DNA from: Rhodospirillaceae bacterium
Lineage (GTDB): Bacteria; Pseudomonadota; Alphaproteobacteria; Dongiales; Dongiaceae
Length of the DNA: 43,167 nt
NCBI GenBank assembly: GCA_008012315.1
Contig: SSEL01000039.1
Span: forward strand, 1 to 43,167
Direction: 5' to 3'
Shown: positions 9,330 to 18,660 of the stretch, one piece after another
How positions within the stretch are numbered: position 1 is the first letter of the stretch
Layout of the letters: the number at the start of each line of letters is the position of its first letter
Program-made: the position numbers and the translations under genes
The notes under the pieces: generated by a model
Database searches by the model: none
What the model saw: the letters and a program-made list of their open reading frames with translations, nothing else
What the model was told of the DNA's origin: nothing

Positions 9330-10904
9330 ATGACGCTGTGGCGCGCTGTCGGCTTCCTGGTCAAAATCGCGATTGTCGTCGCGATCGCCGTCTGGCTGGC
9401 CAACCGGCCGGGCGACCTCTCGGTCCTGTGGCTCGGCCATCGCGCCGATATGCCGGTCGGTTTTGCCATCGCCATCGCGGCTTTGTTGCTGTTGGCGATC
9501 TTCGCCTTGTGGCGGCTTTGGCATTTCCTGCGGCGGGCACCGCGCGAATTGTCGTCGGCCCGGTCGAATTCGCGCAAGGCCAAGGGGTACCGCGCTCTGA
9601 CCCGCGGCTTGACCGCGGCGGCGGCCGGCGATGCGGTGGAAGCCAGGAAGCAGGCGCGCCTGGCACATGACCTGCTGCAGGAACCGTCGCTGACCTTGCT
9701 GCTGGCGGCACAGGCGGCGCAGCTCGAAGGCGACGATGCCGCGGCGGAACGCTATTTCGCGGCCCTGGCCAAGAATGAGGATTCGGCGCTGCTCGGCCTG
9801 CGCGGCCTGATCACCAGCGCGCTGAAGCGCGGCGATGAACAGACCGCCAAGCAATATGCCGAGCAGGCGATGAAAGTCGCACCGCAGGCAACCTGGGCGG
9901 CGGAAACGGCGCATCGGCTGGAATTGAAAGCCGGTGACTATGACGCCGCCGAGGCCAGCCTGAAAATCTGGAATCGCAGCCAGGGGATCGATGCAAGGGC
10001 GGCCCAGCGCCGCCGGTCGGTGATCCTCACGGAAAAGGCCCGTCAGGCCCTCATCGCGCATGCCGATCCGGCGGCGGCGACCGATCCGGCCGCAGCCACC
10101 CCGGCAGCGCGCGAGGCGGTCAAGCTGGCGGGCGATTTCGTGCCGGCACGCTTCATGCTGGCCCAGTTGCTGATCCGCCAGGGCAAGGCGAAGGACGCCG
10201 CCAAGCTGATCGAGCAGGCCTGGCCCACGACCCCCCATCCGCTGCTGGCCGGCATTTTCGCCCGGGCGGAAGCCAACGAAACACCGCTCGAACGGGCACG
10301 CCGGATGGAACGGCTGGCGCGGCTCAATCCCGGCAGCCCGGAAAGCCACCGCGCCGCGGCGGCGGCGGCCTTGTCGGCGCAGCTTTGGGGCGAGGCCCGG
10401 CGCCATCTCGACCGGCTGGCCGAGATCGAACGCGCGGAAAGCAGCGGGCTGCCGGAAGCCAGCCCCGGCGAGGTCAGCCAAAGCACGGCCAGGCTCTATG
10501 CCCGGCTGGAAGAGGGCGAGCGGGGCAATATGGCCGCGGCCCGGGATTGGCTGGAGCGGGCTGCCGGTTTGCTCCCCGACCCCGTCTGGTTGTGCGAAAA
10601 ATGTGGCGCGCCGGGCGAAGCGGGCCCGCAATGCGGCCACTGGCAGGCGGTCTGCCCGCATTGCGACGCCATCGACAGCCTGACCTGGAAACGGCCGCAA
10701 TTGGCGGAAATGGGCCTCCTGGCGGGTGCCGGGGCGCCGGTCAGCCAGATCGTCGATGAGTCCGGTCCGCTGCGGCGCTTGCCCGGAGAGCCGGGCGCTG
10801 CGCCGGACGGGCCGGCATCGGCCGGTAGCGCTGAAAAGGCCGCCGGCACCGGAACCCCGCCAGTGGACGGCTCTTCTGTTGACGCCGCGCGCTTGGTGAA
10901 TTAG
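9330..10904 (+). CDS. hemY: HemY-domain TPR membrane protein with C-terminal zinc-ribbon
   Basis: 524-residue inner-membrane protein of the HemY N-terminal family (not protoporphyrinogen oxidase), found next to heme genes and Mic60 in alphaproteobacteria. Two transmembrane segments (about 5-22 and 40-65) are followed by a HemY motif (RRAPRELSSARSNSRKAKGY) and TPR-like helical repeats (about 90-410). A cysteine set near residues 423-447 (WLCEKCG, CGHW, CPHC) resembles the rubredoxin-type metal site of LapB. ATG 9330 was chosen over the longer frame from 9153, which reads antisense-like sequence over the hemD end. Its exact role in heme or membrane organisation is unproven. Confidence 0.85.
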   Translation: MTLWRAVGFLVKIAIVVAIAVWLANRPGDLSVLWLGHRADMPVGFAIAIAALLLLAIFALWRLWHFLRRAPRELSSARSNSRKAKGYRALTRGLTAAAAGDAVEARKQARLAHDLLQEPSLTLLLAAQAAQLEGDDAAAERYFAALAKNEDSALLGLRGLITSALKRGDEQTAKQYAEQAMKVAPQATWAAETAHRLELKAGDYDAAEASLKIWNRSQGIDARAAQRRRSVILTEKARQALIAHADPAAATDPAAATPAAREAVKLAGDFVPARFMLAQLLIRQGKAKDAAKLIEQAWPTTPHPLLAGIFARAEANETPLERARRMERLARLNPGSPESHRAAAAAALSAQLWGEARRHLDRLAEIERAESSGLPEASPGEVSQSTARLYARLEEGERGNMAAARDWLERAAGLLPDPVWLCEKCGAPGEAGPQCGHWQAVCPHCDAIDSLTWKRPQLAEMGLLAGAGAPVSQIVDESGPLRRLPGEPGAAPDGPASAGSAEKAAGTGTPPVDGSSVDAARLVN

Positions 10905-10907
10905 GTT
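10879..10907 (+). promoter_or_regulatory. Candidate promoter for tRNA-Thr
   Basis: TTGACG (10879-10884) is separated by 17 bases from TAGGTT (10902-10907). It lies at the very end of hemY, 71 bases before the mature tRNA. Prediction from consensus only. Confidence 0.35.
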
Positions 10908-10978
10908 CCCGCCCGCCGCTTCGGGCTGCCGCCACCTGGTGTCATCTCCGGAGCCCTTCCTGTCTTCGGGCAGCGCGT

Positions 10979-12629
<1,651 letters not shown>

Positions 12630-12749
12630 TGTCGTTATGTGATTCTGTCGGCTGCACGGCATTCTGCGATGCCAGGGCAGCTCGGGCAAGCAATCGGGCG
12701 ATGCGGAACATCGCGGGGTGGATCGCGCCGACCGGCGGCGCAGGTGGCT

Positions 12750-12764
12750 GCGAACGGCGTTCGC
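12750..12764. repeat. Dispersed 15-bp palindrome, copy 1 (perfect)
   Basis: GCGAACGGCGTTCGC, in the short intergenic space between ssb and int. It matches GCGAACGNCGTTCGC in all defined positions. Confidence 0.8.
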
Positions 12765-12766
12765 CC

Positions 12767-13210
12767 TTAGAACGGGATGTCATCATCCAGATCTCCCCGG
12801 CCGCTGGCGCCGGCATTGTGGCCATAATCCTCCTGGCCGCCAGGGCCGGGATCCCGATCGCTCGGGCCGAGCAATGTGAGCTCGCCACGAAATTTCTGCA
12901 GCACGATCTCTGTGGTGTATCGCTCCTGGCCGTCCTGGTTGGTCCATTTGCGGGTCTGCAACTGCCCCTCGATATAGACCGTGCGGCCCTTTCGGGCGTA
13001 TTTCTCGGCGACCTCGACCAGGCGGTCATTGAAGATGACGACGCGGTGCCACTCCGTCTTCTCCCGCCGCTCACCCGACCCCTTGTCGCGCCATGTTTCC
13101 GACGTGGCGATCGACATCTGCGCAATCTTGCCGCCGTCCTGCGTCGTCCGGATCTCGGGATCTCGGCCGAGATTGCCGATCAGGATGACTTTGTTCACTG
13201 AGCCTGCCAT
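12767..13210 (-). CDS. ssb: Phage single-stranded DNA-binding protein
   Basis: 147-residue SSB that coats ssDNA during phage replication. The OB fold (residues 1-110) shows [16 protein letters not shown], the [14 protein letters not shown] strand and [15 protein letters not shown]. The C-terminus ends in the acidic tip DLDDDIPF that recruits replication partners. Start at 13210 is set by GGAGG five bases upstream, and its A is shared with the TAA stop of the MazG-like gene, so translation is coupled. It sits in the leftward operon with the clamp, the HD hydrolase and the integrase. Confidence 0.96.
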   Translation of the reverse strand: MAGSVNKVILIGNLGRDPEIRTTQDGGKIAQMSIATSETWRDKGSGERREKTEWHRVVIFNDRLVEVAEKYARKGRTVYIEGQLQTRKWTNQDGQERYTTEIVLQKFRGELTLLGPSDRDPGPGGQEDYGHNAGASGRGDLDDDIPF

Positions 13211-13854
13211 TAAAGCCTCCAAGTGTTTTTTCTGTCAGGATCGTCGCCATTGGCGATCCGAAGGTTGAGTCTATCGATGACGGCCTGCCATCGCGCCTTG
13301 TCCTCCTCATCGTCCGAGGATTCGATGCCTTCCCGCAGCATTCTGATCGTCTCAGCAATCGTCGGCGCGCAAGCCTCGCAAGCGATCGGCCCGTCGTCGT
13401 AACGATAGGCGGGCTCGTCCTCGGCGACCGGCTTCCGGCAGGCGACGCATAGCTCCGGTGTCACGGCTTGCGGCAGGGGTGATCCCTTCGGCTTCGTCGC
13501 CTGCTTCGCGCGGATCTGGTCGATCTTGGTCCAGACGCGTGCCAGCTCGACTTCGCCGGCCTCGTGCATGTTGATGCCCTGCGCCAGGCAGAGCGCGGCC
13601 AGCGTCACCATGACGCCGCCGACTTCCTGCGCCTTGTCGCCGATCGGCCGGCCATAGACATATTCGACCAGCTGGTGTGCCTCGGCCGCAGTGGCGCCGC
13701 AGGCCTGGACCAGCTCCAGCGCTTCTTCCAGGAAACGATGATTGCGTTCGATCGTATCGACCGAGACGGCGGGTCCGAAGCATTCCAGCATCCAGGGATG
13801 GACACGATACTGGAAGGCGTGCCTCAGCCGACACGATCTGAGTTTGTCAGTCAT
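13210..13854 (-). CDS. MazG-like NTP pyrophosphohydrolase with C4 zinc-ribbon tail
   Basis: 214-residue protein. Residues about 35-120 match phage MazG-like all-alpha NTP pyrophosphatases: [12 protein letters not shown] gives the E-E-x-x-E metal motif (E43, E44, E47), with partners near E77 in [13 protein letters not shown]. Such enzymes hydrolyse (d)NTPs or ppGpp-like alarmones to monophosphates. The C-terminal part carries two CxxC pairs (C136, C139, C159, C162), probably a structural zinc site that ordinary MazG proteins lack. It overlaps the HD gene by 8 bases and ssb by one base, pointing to joint control of nucleotide pools. The substrate is not determinable from sequence. Confidence 0.75.
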   Translation of the reverse strand: MTDKLRSCRLRHAFQYRVHPWMLECFGPAVSVDTIERNHRFLEEALELVQACGATAAEAHQLVEYVYGRPIGDKAQEVGGVMVTLAALCLAQGINMHEAGEVELARVWTKIDQIRAKQATKPKGSPLPQAVTPELCVACRKPVAEDEPAYRYDDGPIACEACAPTIAETIRMLREGIESSDDEEDKARWQAVIDRLNLRIANGDDPDRKNTWRL

Positions 13855-14494
13855 GGCTGATCTCCATCTCGCGGCGCATGGGCAGCTCCAGGCCGCAGGC
13901 GCGAACGGCGTTCGCGAGCATGCGGGCGTAGTTCTCGCGGGCTGCCAGCCGGCTGTTGGGGATGATGCGGCCGGTGAGTGGCGCCGGCAGGGCGATCTGC
14001 CAGGCCGGATGCGGCGTCATGAGATCCCGCTTCTCGGTGGCGAGCAGCGTTAGGTCGGCATGCTTGATCATCTCCGCGATGTCGTCTGGCATTGGCGGCA
14101 AGCCGAAGGCTGCGAAGATCGCCCAGTCGATGAGTAGGGCCATATTGCCGAGGATGGTCCGGCCGGTGGCCAAGCGCGTTATCGCCCGTTTGAGGGGCGA
14201 GCTCACGTCGCCGATATAGGCCTCATGACCATCATGCAACAAAGCATAGAGCGCGGCGCGGTGATTGCTGGGGTCCATCTGCTCGACCAGCAGGGCGACG
14301 CGCGAGGAATGCTCGGCGACCGAGTAGAAGAGATCGCCGGCCAGCGCGCCATTCCAACGGCAGAGGTTAGAGAGGTGAGTGACGATATCGCGCCAGTCAA
14401 CTTGGTCCGCGTAGGGCGTCAGCAGATCGAAGCGGCCGCCCGTCGAGGTCGCGATCCACGGAGTATAAGGGATCGGTGAGGAAGGGAGGGACAT
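13847..14494 (-). CDS. HD-domain nucleotide phosphohydrolase (YfbR/DatZ-like)
   Basis: 215-residue metal-dependent phosphohydrolase. The HD signature is visible: histidine in YSVAEHSSRV, then LLHDGHEAYIGDVSSPLKR with the HD pair and the second Asp. This spacing is that of YfbR-like deoxynucleotidases and phage dATPases. The N-terminus WIATSTGGRFDLLTPYAD resembles phage homologues. Together with the MazG-like gene it overlaps, it suggests editing of the nucleotide pool. The gene contains one copy of the 15-bp palindrome near its 3' end, read as Ala-Asn-Ala-Val-Arg. Confidence 0.8.
   Translation of the reverse strand: MSLPSSPIPYTPWIATSTGGRFDLLTPYADQVDWRDIVTHLSNLCRWNGALAGDLFYSVAEHSSRVALLVEQMDPSNHRAALYALLHDGHEAYIGDVSSPLKRAITRLATGRTILGNMALLIDWAIFAAFGLPPMPDDIAEMIKHADLTLLATEKRDLMTPHPAWQIALPAPLTGRIIPNSRLAARENYARMLANAVRACGLELPMRREMEISHD
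13901..13915. repeat. Dispersed 15-bp palindrome, copy 2 (perfect)
   Basis: GCGAACGGCGTTCGC inside the HD hydrolase gene. Confidence 0.8.
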
Positions 14495-14501
14495 GCTGGT
14501 G

Positions 14502-14783
14502 TTACCTCCGCTTCAGGGTCATGCTGCGGCTCGTCTTCACCTGGTCGCGCAGGTGATTGAAGTCCGCGACTGAAAGAAGATCGGTGACGATGAAATCGCC
14601 ATCGCTCTCGATGCCCTGGGATCTCACGCGTGTCTTCAGCTCCGACTTGATGAACTGGACGAGCTTTTCCCGGCAGGTGGTCTTGCCGTTGGCGGGTGGC
14701 CCGTCGAGCCGAATGACAGTGGTCACGCCGGCGGTGCGGATATCGACGTCAACGACATGGTGAGGTTGATGACGGAGGCTCAT
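14502..14783 (-). CDS. Small P-loop-containing phage protein, function unknown
   Basis: 93 residues beginning MSLRHQPHHVVDVDIRTAG. RLDGPPANGKTT matches a Walker A loop (GxxxxGKT) followed by a helix, but no Walker B or further NTPase core fits in so short a protein. It may be a minimal nucleotide-binding protein or the remnant of a kinase-like NTPase. Its start overlaps the dnaN stop (ATGA), so it is translated from the same leftward operon. Not recognised beyond the P-loop. Confidence 0.6.
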   Translation of the reverse strand: MSLRHQPHHVVDVDIRTAGVTTVIRLDGPPANGKTTCREKLVQFIKSELKTRVRSQGIESDGDFIVTDLLSVADFNHLRDQVKTSRSMTLKRR

Positions 14784-15934
14784 TGGCCGGCTCCTTCAAG
14801 GTTGCGGGGCATCAACACCGTCCGGAGGCGCGAGTCCTGTGGGAAGGTGACAAAGACGGCTGTCTTGGGCGTGCCGAATGACATCGTCATCTCCGTACCG
14901 GCGCCGTTGTCGATTGCCTCGCGGAGATATTTGACTTGGAAGCCGATCTCGAGCGGATCAGCGAAGCCGGCGATCGACATTTCGTCGGCGGCGGATGCAT
15001 TGGCCGAACTGACAAAGCCACCGGCCGACATTTCCAGCGTGGCGCCCTCGAACTTAAGCCGGAGGCTCTTGTGTTTGGCCTCATCGGCGAAAGCACCGAT
15101 ACGCGTGGCGAGGTCGAGAAATGCCTGGCGGTCTAGCGTCGCGATGCGACCATTGTTCTGCGGTATCATCTTGTCGATGTCGGGATACTGCGCATCGAGC
15201 AGCTTGCTGACGATCGACAGGTCGCCCTGGGTAATTTCCATCAGGCTGTCATCGAGCCGGATCGTGACAATGTCCTCGTCCTTCAGCAGCCGCTGCAGGT
15301 TTCCGACCAGTTGGCGAGGCACGATGATGCCATTCGGCAGGATGTCGAATGCGTCGCTTGTCGCCTCGTCGACTGGGATCTCCATGCGGACGAGCCGGTG
15401 GCCGTCGGTCGCGACTGCCCGCAATTGCGGGGTCCCGTTGTCGGCATGCGTAATCATCAAATGGAGGCCATTGAGGTAGATACGGCCGTCATCTACACCC
15501 ATCGCATGGGCGCAGCGGGAGATCAGGCTCTTGAGATCGGCGCCACCGATATCGAACTGCGTGCGCGCTGACAGGTCCTTATTCGGCGGGAAATCCGCGA
15601 CAGGCCAGAGCGGGAGGCGGAAGCGTGCCGCACCCGCTCGACCCAGGGCATGCCCGTCTTTGGCGACGAGCGCAATCTGGCTGCCGGCGGCGGCGGCATT
15701 GGCTGCGCGTGAAAGCGCGGCGGCATCCACGACCAGGGCGCCAGGCTCGTCGACATCGACATTCAACGTTGCCGTCGCCCAAAGACCGGTATCGGTGCCG
15801 GTGATGGTCAGGCGAGATCCGCGTGCCTCCAGTTTGACGCAGCCCAGGACCGGCACGGTCTCGCTGCGCTTGACGATCTTGTCGATCGCCGTCATCGCGT
15901 TGCGGAGCGCATCGCGTTCGATGGTGATGTTCAT
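14780..15934 (-). CDS. dnaN: Phage-encoded DNA polymerase III beta sliding clamp
   Basis: 384-residue full-length clamp that encircles DNA and tethers polymerase. All three clamp domains are visible: MNITIERDALRNAM start, the middle DLKSLISRCAHAMG domain with TDGHRLVRMEIP, and a last domain ending VFVTFPQDSRLRTVLMPRN. ATG 15934 is preceded by GAGGAGG ten bases upstream. The frame is also open upstream to 16345 because of a frame change in the previous gene, so a 521-residue call would be an artefact. A clamp inside a phage early operon suggests recruitment of host polymerase III or clamp-dependent repair enzymes to phage DNA. Confidence 0.93.
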   Translation of the reverse strand: MNITIERDALRNAMTAIDKIVKRSETVPVLGCVKLEARGSRLTITGTDTGLWATATLNVDVDEPGALVVDAAALSRAANAAAAGSQIALVAKDGHALGRAGAARFRLPLWPVADFPPNKDLSARTQFDIGGADLKSLISRCAHAMGVDDGRIYLNGLHLMITHADNGTPQLRAVATDGHRLVRMEIPVDEATSDAFDILPNGIIVPRQLVGNLQRLLKDEDIVTIRLDDSLMEITQGDLSIVSKLLDAQYPDIDKMIPQNNGRIATLDRQAFLDLATRIGAFADEAKHKSLRLKFEGATLEMSAGGFVSSANASAADEMSIAGFADPLEIGFQVKYLREAIDNGAGTEMTMSFGTPKTAVFVTFPQDSRLRTVLMPRNLEGAGQ

Positions 15935-16345
15935 ATGTAGTGATCCTCCTCGGCTGAGGCCCATTCGGCCCAATCGGATTCGCAAAAGATGAGGCCGGCG
16001 GCTTCCTCGGCGCAGCGCGCGGCGAACTGGCTGAGGATGCGGTCGCAAGCGCCTTCGCCTAAGGGGGGGGCGCCCGCTGGCGACATGCTCGACACTCAGG
16101 TTTCGGCGCTTGTAGGTATTGAGGAAACGCTGCCGCAGCTCGGGCTCGCGGCGAATCGCGGCGGGGCAGCGCGCCTGCAGCTTCGCGAGCTCGTCGGCGA
16201 TGCAATAGGGAATATCCGGCCAGCCGAAGAGCGGGTCTTTGGTTTCGCGGACCTGCTGGGCGAATTGGCCGAGGGGCATATCGGTGGCGGCCTGGAGATC
16301 GAAGCCGCCCCAGGAGGCGGGTATCATTGGCGTGGTTTCGGCCAT
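15931..16345 (-). pseudogene. Small phage protein gene with apparent frameshift at a G8/C8 tract
   Basis: Reading from ATG 16345 gives a plausible helical protein (IPASWGGFDLQAATDMPLG and onwards) to about residue 95. After the run of eight C on the coding strand (16063-16070 in plus coordinates) the frame turns into low-complexity Arg/Pro sequence and runs into dnaN. Removing one C restores a normal sequence ending SDWAEWASAEEDHYI, with a TGA at 15931-15933 that overlaps the dnaN ATG as ATGA, like neighbouring junctions. The break is therefore a sequencing or assembly error, a real mutation, or slippage. Function unknown. Confidence 0.65.
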
Positions 16346-16566
16346 GGTGACTGGACCTTCAATCGGTTGCGGAGATAGGCGGCCTCGCTGCGCTTGGCGG
16401 TGGCTTCCCTGACGTTGTCGTCGGCGGCGTCAAAGTCGCCGGCCGCGCGGTACCGGGCGGCCGAGGCGGTCAGCGCCGCCGCCTCACTGATCAGCCGCCG
16501 CGCTTGCTGTTCATCCGGCGGCACCGGGATCTTCCGGACGAGCGGCTTCTTGCGCAGGCGGCCCAT
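16324..16566 (-). CDS. Small helical phage protein, unknown
   Basis: 80 residues, MGRLRKKPLVRKIPVPPDEQ followed by two predicted amphipathic helices rich in Ala, Arg and Glu (about 20-70). Start 16566 has AAGGA seven bases upstream. It lies 2 bases after the CxxC gene and overlaps the next gene by 22 bases, so it is part of the leftward operon. No family recognised. Confidence 0.65.
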   Translation of the reverse strand: MGRLRKKPLVRKIPVPPDEQQARRLISEAAALTASAARYRAAGDFDAADDNVREATAKRSEAAYLRNRLKVQSPWPKPRQ

Positions 16567-16568
16567 GG

Positions 16569-16769
16569 CTAATCCTTCTCGGTCCTGAGGTGTCGGTGGA
16601 TCGGGGCGAGGATCTGCGGTAACTCGTTCCGCCCCATGTCGTCGGTGATGCCGTCGTCTTCGTCGAGGCATCGGCCGCAGAGCTCGATGTCGCCGGGCAC
16701 CAGCGATGCGGGCGTGTCCTGGTCGCGCCGGCTTTTCAGGCGCCGCCTACAGCGCGCGCATCGCTGCAT
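16569..16769 (-). CDS. Small CxxC/CxxC zinc-finger-like protein
   Basis: 66 residues with two cysteine pairs (C4-x2-C7 and C31-x2-C34, in RCARCRR and LCGRC), consistent with a small treble-clef or zinc-ribbon protein. It is basic at the N-terminus and acidic in the middle. It is packed 3 bases after the ParB gene and 2 bases before the next one. No specific function can be assigned. Confidence 0.6.
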   Translation of the reverse strand: MQRCARCRRRLKSRRDQDTPASLVPGDIELCGRCLDEDDGITDDMGRNELPQILAPIHRHLRTEKD

Positions 16770-16772
16770 GGT

Positions 16773-18368
16773 TCAGTCCTCGTCCTCTTCCGCCTCGTCC
16801 TCGGCGTCGTCGGCCTCGATCTCTTCCTCTTCCTCGTCCTCGGAGTCATCGTTGACGGTGAGATAATCCGGCCTCTCGACCTCCGCGAGTTCGAAGGCTG
16901 CCGCCTCCCAGGGTTCAAGATCGTTGTAGGTGTTGAGGTGGAGCGAATTCGCGGCAAGCTTGGCGGCTCGTGCCAGCAACGCCTTCTGTCCCATGTCGCA
17001 CAGCTGTTTCCATGACAATCGGGCCGGCCCATAATCAACGGAATGCCAGAGGAGAACGCGCAAGCCGAAGGTGGGGTCTTTCTCGATCGCTGCGCGGATA
17101 CGTGGGGTCATCTCCTCCAATTCGTCGCGACGGCGTTCCCTTTCGGCGAATTCCTGCTTCCGCGCTTCCTCTTCCGTCTTCGAGCCTTTCTCCGCGCGCT
17201 TCTTGACCAGCCCCTCGTGGATCTCGATCTCGTTCTGCCAGTTGAGAATGATCAGAACGCCGGCCTTCTTCTTGTCGGTGCTGGTCTGCCGCTCATATTC
17301 ACTGCGGTGCCAATATTGCTTGCACTCGACCCATTTCCATTTCTCGGCCCGCTTTTCCTTGACCAGGTCCTTTGCTGCCTGTTCCTGCAGCTTTTTGAAT
17401 TGTTCTTTGTCGGCGAAGTACTCACTGCCGGCATCGTCGCTGCGGATCTCGCCGGTGTAGCGATCGCGCGGGAACTGGGCTTTGTCGACGGGCACCAGGT
17501 TGGCGGTGAGGCGCTGGCGTATTTCCTCACCGGTCTTCACGCCGTATTCGTCGTCCTTGATTTTCTTGAGGAGCACCTTTTGCTGCGTCTCATCGGCTCC
17601 GGTCAGCGCGCGGGCCTGATCGATATTGATCACGCCTTCCGACAAAGCCTGCTTCACCGGTTCGGTCAGCTTGGTGACCAGCGCCAGGCGCTGCTGCACG
17701 AAGCGTTGCGTCTTGCTGATCTTTTCGGCGATCTGCGCTGTGCTCCAGGCGAGCTCGGTGAGGGCGTGGAACGCCTCGGCCTCTTCCATCGGCGACAGGG
17801 CTTCGCGCTGCAGGTTTTCCAGCAGGGCCAAGGCACGGTGCTGGGCGTCATTGGTCTCGATGATGACGGCGCGCATCGGCTGGCTGGCGTTCCAGCGCTT
17901 CAGCACCTGAATATTGAGCCCGGTGGCGCGCCAGCGGCGTTCGCCGGCGACGATGTGGTATTTCGGCTCGTTCTCCTGGGGGAAGTTGACCTTGCGCAGC
18001 ACGATGTTCTGCAGCTGGCCATGCTCGAACAGGCTGTCGGCCAGGCCGCGCAGGGCTTCGGGCTCGAAGTCGCGGCGGGGATTGAGCGGGGAGGGACCGA
18101 TCTCGGCCCAGGGGATAAGCAGATCGCCGCCCTCGCCGCCGCCGCCCTGGCTCGCGCCATGCTCGGCACCCGGGATGCCCATCAGCTCGGCGACCGAGCG
18201 GCCCAGGATCGGCGCCAATTTCTCGGCGGTGGGAATGCTGATGATCGTGGCCTTGCCGCTGACGATGTCGGCAATGGTGGTCTTCGGCAGGCCAGTATCG
18301 CGGCTGAACTGGCGCTGGCTGACGCCGGTGGATTCAAGGTGCGACTTGAGAATGGCGGAAATCGACAC
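16773..18368 (-). CDS. ParB/Srx-domain protein with N-terminal XRE-type HTH
   Basis: 531 residues, GTG start with AGGAGG five bases upstream. An XRE HTH occupies about residues 1-62 (SQRQFSRDTGLPKTTIADIV). It is followed by a ParB/Srx domain (about 85-200) with PLNPRRDFEPEAL, the CTP-binding AGERRWRA box and ENLQREALSPMEEAEAF, and by a ParB-type HTH (IAEKISKTQRFVQQRLALV). A long charged helical region leads to a very acidic tail (DDSEDEEEEEIEADD). The CTP-switch motifs look intact, so clamp-like sliding from a specific site is plausible. No ParA gene is present in the window. A copy of the 15-bp palindrome lies 15 bases upstream of its start. Confidence 0.9.
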   Translation of the reverse strand: MSISAILKSHLESTGVSQRQFSRDTGLPKTTIADIVSGKATIISIPTAEKLAPILGRSVAELMGIPGAEHGASQGGGGEGGDLLIPWAEIGPSPLNPRRDFEPEALRGLADSLFEHGQLQNIVLRKVNFPQENEPKYHIVAGERRWRATGLNIQVLKRWNASQPMRAVIIETNDAQHRALALLENLQREALSPMEEAEAFHALTELAWSTAQIAEKISKTQRFVQQRLALVTKLTEPVKQALSEGVINIDQARALTGADETQQKVLLKKIKDDEYGVKTGEEIRQRLTANLVPVDKAQFPRDRYTGEIRSDDAGSEYFADKEQFKKLQEQAAKDLVKEKRAEKWKWVECKQYWHRSEYERQTSTDKKKAGVLIILNWQNEIEIHEGLVKKRAEKGSKTEEEARKQEFAERERRRDELEEMTPRIRAAIEKDPTFGLRVLLWHSVDYGPARLSWKQLCDMGQKALLARAAKLAANSLHLNTYNDLEPWEAAAFELAEVERPDYLTVNDDSEDEEEEEIEADDAEDEAEEDED

Positions 18369-18382
18369 GATCCCTCCTTATC

Positions 18383-18397
18383 GCGAACGGCGCTCGC
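18383..18397. repeat. Dispersed 15-bp palindrome, copy 3 (one mismatch)
   Basis: GCGAACGGCGCTCGC in the leader of the ParB-like gene, just upstream of its ribosome site. It differs from the consensus at one base. The position fits autoregulation. Confidence 0.7.
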
Positions 18398-18455
18398 GGT
18401 ATCTGATTGTTGCGATGCGCCGAAGCCGGCGCGGTGTGATGCTAGCGGTGGCGGT

Positions 18456-18659
18456 CTAGCGGTTCGCTGGCGCTGACAGCGTCAGATAGGCTAGGCGGGC
18501 AATGCGCTGGCCGCGCGGTCCGGCGATCAGCGCACGGGTGTCATAGACCTGCTCGACCGTGTGTCGCGTGCCCTGAAACAGCACGGCCTGGCCACGCGAC
18601 ACGGGGATCCCGACGCTCGGCGCCGGCTGGCCGGGAAAGGCGAGGATGCGGGCCGACAT
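18456..18659 (-). CDS. Small phage early protein, unknown
   Basis: 67 residues, MSARILAFPGQPAPSVGIPV, with a predicted beta-rich SH3-like strand pattern (GQAVLFQGTRHTVEQVYD, RIARLAYLTL). Its ATG follows the previous gene's TGA with one base between, indicating coupled translation in the leftward early operon. Not recognised. Confidence 0.6.
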   Translation of the reverse strand: MSARILAFPGQPAPSVGIPVSRGQAVLFQGTRHTVEQVYDTRALIAGPRGQRIARLAYLTLSAPANR

Positions 18660-18660
18660 C

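Noticed and set aside
12630..12689. Longer integrase start at 12689.
   Set aside because: The added 20 residues do not fit the resolvase fold, which begins a few residues before the Tyr-x-Arg-x-Ser motif; start 12629 gives the family N-terminus.
13210..14494. A Z-genome (2-aminoadenine) phage system, because MazG-like and DatZ-like genes lie together.
   Set aside because: No PurZ (adenylosuccinate-synthetase-like) or dedicated polymerase gene is present in the window, and both hydrolase families also occur in ordinary phages.
14780..16345. A single 521-residue clamp fusion.
   Set aside because: The first 137 residues turn into low-complexity Arg/Pro sequence after a G8 run, while dnaN has its own ribosome site at 15934; the long frame comes from a frame break.
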